From the NCBI GenBank assembly GCA_030650605.1, contig JAUSDP010000016.1, positions 1 through 51,559 on the forward strand: a stretch of DNA of 51,559 nucleotides, read 5' to 3'. Below are positions 49,195-51,559 of the stretch, piece by piece. How positions within the stretch are numbered: position 1 is the stretch's first letter; every line of letters begins with the position of its first letter. The DNA comes from a bacterium. Its GTDB lineage: Bacteria; Patescibacteriota; Minisyncoccia; Phycocordibacterales; Zambryskibacteraceae. The notes below the pieces were generated by a model. The model saw nothing but the letters and a program-made list of their open reading frames with translations. It ran no database searches and was not told where the DNA came from. A program made the position numbers and the translations under genes.

Positions 49195-50952
49195 ATGCTA
49201 CTGACAATCACAATTATATCCATTCTGCTTGCTGTTGGAGGTCTATCTTCCACTGTTTATTTTATTATAAAAGATCGTCAGGCTAAAGAAATTTTAATAA
49301 AAAGAGAGCAAGATATTTCGAGAAGGATGTATGAGCTCGCTATTTTAAAAGAATTGGGTGATCGCATCGGTTATTCTCTTGATGTTCAGCAAATTATCGA
49401 TATTATCACCAATTCTCTACATCAGTTTATCGACTATGCCGCGGTTTCATATATGCTTTTAGGGCCGGAAAAACTTATTTTCAAAATGCACCTTGAAAGG
49501 TCGGTACACCAAAGGTTTGTAAATGATATTAGGGATCGAATGCTTAATTCACTCTCCGCCCTTCTTGATAGGGAATTCAATAAAAAAAATGTCAAAGAAA
49601 TTATTTCTGGCGCTATTATTATTGAGGAATTGGACGAACCAGTGCGTTCCTTTTTTAACATTCCCTTAGTTATTGATGAAAAAGTGGTTGGAGTATTAAC
49701 GGTAGCTGACACAAAGGCTGGACTTTATAAAGAAGAGGAAATGACGATTTTGTATAAAATTATTCAACAAGCTTCGAAGGCGGTTACTAGCCTACAAAGT
49801 GTTGTTAAAACAGAACAAGCAAAGGTCAATGCCATGGTAGAGAGTATGGCTGACGGAGTCGTAATGACAGATATTGATTATAGAATTATGGTAATCAATC
49901 CAAGTGCCAGAGCCATTATTGGCTTACCCAAAAAAGAGGATGTGACTATTTTTGATTTTATCGATAATCTCGAAGGCAAGTTTGATATCAGAGGCAGACT
50001 TGAGGAAAGTGTAAAATTAAATAAACCTTTTAAATCTGAAGAAGTGCTTATTAGAGACAAGTTTTATAAAATTTTCGTTTTTCCGGTTAACACCAGCACA
50101 GCGGGAGAATTAAGTGAGAAAGATGCGGTGGGAGGAGTGGTTATTTTTCACGATGTTACGGCAGAAAGATCAATAGAACAAATCCGCGAACAATTTACCT
50201 CAATGATTGTACACGAATTACGTACTCCACTCTCTGGTATTAATAAAATCAGTGAGCTCTTACGTGATGGTCAACAAAAAATCGAGAAAAAAGATTTTGA
50301 TGAGTATATTAGACTCATCAATGCCGACAGTACTGGTATGCTCGAGCTGGTCAATGATATTTTGGATATCGCAAAACTTGAAGCAGGAAAATTTGATGTT
50401 AAAAAAGAGCCTGTGGATATAAGGAAGGTGATAGACAATCGTGTGGAATTCTTTAAACCCAGCATTCTTGATGCCAAGTTAACTTTGAATGTTGTGTACG
50501 ATACAGAATTGCCAATCCTTGTCTCTATGGACCAGGCTGGCATAAAACAAGTATTAAACAATCTAATTTCTAATGCTCTTAAATTTACCAAATCTAATGG
50601 CGTGGTGGATATCCTAGTCATGTATCATAAGAAAGATAAGAAAATAAATGAGGAATTCGCAAAACTCCCGACAAAAATTAATCTTCTTTTACCAGAAGAA
50701 AAATTTGTGAATTCTAGAGAATCCGTTGTAGTGCTTGTTCAAGACACTGGTTCTGGTATTAATCCAAGTGAAATAAAAGAATTGTTTAATAAATTTAAAC
50801 AATTAAACAATAAATCTGAAACAGGTGTCAAGGGTACCGGATTAGGTCTCGCTATTGTCAAAGGAATAGTCGAAGGACACGGTGGCTCGGTGGGGGTCAT
50901 ATCAGAAGTTGGGGTTGGAAGTATATTCTTCTTTGTGCTACCATTAGAATAA
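49195..50952 (+). CDS. GAF-PAS sensor histidine kinase
   Basis: A 585-residue kinase: one N-terminal membrane helix (about 2-22), a GAF domain (about 45-200), a PAS domain (about 210-320: MVESMADGVVMTDIDYRIMVINPSARAIIG), HisKA with the H-box VHELRTPLSG (about 342-351) and HATPase_c with N-box (LNNLISNALKF), G1 (DTGSGI) and G2 (GTGLGLAIVKGIVEGHGGSV). The phospho-acceptor His is present. It presumably phosphorylates the two receiver proteins that follow. Confidence 0.93.
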   Translation: MLLTITIISILLAVGGLSSTVYFIIKDRQAKEILIKREQDISRRMYELAILKELGDRIGYSLDVQQIIDIITNSLHQFIDYAAVSYMLLGPEKLIFKMHLERSVHQRFVNDIRDRMLNSLSALLDREFNKKNVKEIISGAIIIEELDEPVRSFFNIPLVIDEKVVGVLTVADTKAGLYKEEEMTILYKIIQQASKAVTSLQSVVKTEQAKVNAMVESMADGVVMTDIDYRIMVINPSARAIIGLPKKEDVTIFDFIDNLEGKFDIRGRLEESVKLNKPFKSEEVLIRDKFYKIFVFPVNTSTAGELSEKDAVGGVVIFHDVTAERSIEQIREQFTSMIVHELRTPLSGINKISELLRDGQQKIEKKDFDEYIRLINADSTGMLELVNDILDIAKLEAGKFDVKKEPVDIRKVIDNRVEFFKPSILDAKLTLNVVYDTELPILVSMDQAGIKQVLNNLISNALKFTKSNGVVDILVMYHKKDKKINEEFAKLPTKINLLLPEEKFVNSRESVVVLVQDTGSGINPSEIKELFNKFKQLNNKSETGVKGTGLGLAIVKGIVEGHGGSVGVISEVGVGSIFFFVLPLE

Positions 50953-50978
50953 TCTAAATTAGATTTTCGGATATATTT

Positions 50979-51347
50979 ATGAAAAAAATCCTTATTATCG
51001 ATGATGACGTAGTATTTCAAAAGACAATGTCCACAAAATTGGAACTTATAACTTATCAAGTTATTACGGCGTCGGATGGCGAGGAAGGTTTAAACAAGAC
51101 TATTTCAGAGAAACCAGATCTTATCCTTTTAGATATAAAAATGCCGAAGTTGGATGGCATTGGTTTCTTAAAAAAACTTCATGCGGATAAAAACACATCT
51201 CATCCTCCCATCTTAATTACCTCAAACCTATCTAGCATGGATCAAATAAGTGAAGGAGTTTCTCTTGGGGTCAGAGGTTATATCATAAAATCTAATGAAA
51301 CTTTAGATTCTATTGTTCAAGAGATAAAAACTATCCTCAATACCTAA
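50979..51347 (+). CDS. Stand-alone response regulator receiver
   Basis: A 122-residue REC domain without an output domain. Acidic pocket IIDDD (residues 6-10), phospho-acceptor Asp in LLDIKMPKLDG, switch Thr/Ser in ILITSN and Lys in YIIKS. CheY-like. It lies 26 nt after the kinase. A close paralogue follows. Confidence 0.92.
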   Translation: MKKILIIDDDVVFQKTMSTKLELITYQVITASDGEEGLNKTISEKPDLILLDIKMPKLDGIGFLKKLHADKNTSHPPILITSNLSSMDQISEGVSLGVRGYIIKSNETLDSIVQEIKTILNT

Positions 51348-51357
51348 TCTATAAAAT

Positions 51358-51559
51358 ATGAAAAAAATCCTTCTGATAGATGATGACAGATTATTTCAAA
51401 AAACCTTAAAAGATTCTTTAGTTACTAAAGATTATGAAGTTAAGGTAGCAAATGACGGCGAAGAAGGTTTGAAAATTACAAAAAAAGAAAAACCAGATCT
51501 AATTTTACTGGATGTATTAATGCCAAACATTGGGGGGATGGAATTTCTCAAAATAATTA
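51358..51559 (+). CDS. Second receiver protein (cut by window edge)
   Basis: A partial REC domain: MKKILLIDDDRLFQKTLKD, then LLDVLMPNIGG with the phospho-acceptor Asp. It closely resembles the protein at 50979 (both start MKKIL-IDDD and have KPDLILLD), so the two are a tandem duplication. The gene runs past base 51559; its C-terminus and any output domain are not visible. Confidence 0.88.
   Translation, partial: MKKILLIDDDRLFQKTLKDSLVTKDYEVKVANDGEEGLKITKKEKPDLILLDVLMPNIGGMEFLKII

Noticed and set aside
1-51559. CRISPR array
   Set aside because: No regularly spaced direct repeats with unique spacers were found; the repeats seen are isolated palindromes, coding heptads and terminators.
1-51559. 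Recoded TGA (Gly) as in some CPR lineages
   Set aside because: TGA ends several full-length genes (for example at 14303-14305) and no gene has in-frame TGA where a residue is expected.

Overview
The window looks like part of a Patescibacteria (Candidate Phyla Radiation) genome, most likely Parcubacteria-like. This is inferred from gene content and style: compact AT-rich genes, many short proteins with one membrane anchor, a very short DnaX, secreted SipW/TasA-type and DUF5667-type proteins, GC-rich palindromes scattered through genes, and standard use of TGA as stop (for example the stop at 14303-14305), which argues against the TGA-recoding CPR lineages. FtsQ, FtsEX, MurA and peptidoglycan-binding domains imply a peptidoglycan wall.

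Layout. 1-2.0 kb: a DUF5678/retropepsin-like pair and a decayed IS element with a frameshifted transposase. 2.0-5.6 kb: small orphan genes, each with a promoter, a strong Shine-Dalgarno and a terminator, around divergent dprA and serS. 5.6-8.7 kb: ftsQ, dus and dnaX, then a GIY-YIG gene and tRNA-Gln. 8.8-10.3 kb: a second tRNA-Gln copy broken by two 18-bp palindromes, another GIY-YIG gene, a macro-domain protein and a broken methyltransferase. 10.4-21.9 kb: accessory metabolism and envelope genes, including two tandem M14 carboxypeptidases (one apparently without its active site), a run of hydrolases, a secreted metzincin-like protein and murA. 21.9-23.7 kb: small Cys-rich or secreted genes and two candidate noncoding transcripts.

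23.7-37.5 kb is the most striking part: a surface-protein island. Proteins sharing a 'TGNA' Asn/Gly/Thr repeat (some ending in a common TR[IV]RR tail) are followed by a large repeat protein with DUF11 and peptidoglycan-binding domains, a CAP protein, a toxin-antitoxin pair, three TasA/camelysin-like proteins and a SipW-type signal peptidase fused to a substrate-like segment. A DUF642 domain occurs in both halves, tying them together. I infer a secreted fibre or coat assembly system.

37.5-51.6 kb: a DEAD-box helicase, a cupredoxin, ftsEX, secreted wall-binding proteins, a MacAB-like exporter, a methyltransferase, a DUF5667 protein, and a signalling cluster (7-TM protein, GAF/PAS histidine kinase, two tandem receiver proteins, the last cut by the window edge).

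Two start styles recur. Many ordinary genes have a -10 box only 6-11 nt before ATG and no Shine-Dalgarno, suggesting leaderless mRNAs. The small orphan genes have clear promoters, strong Shine-Dalgarno sequences and hairpin terminators. All functions are read from sequence motifs by eye; no database search was possible.
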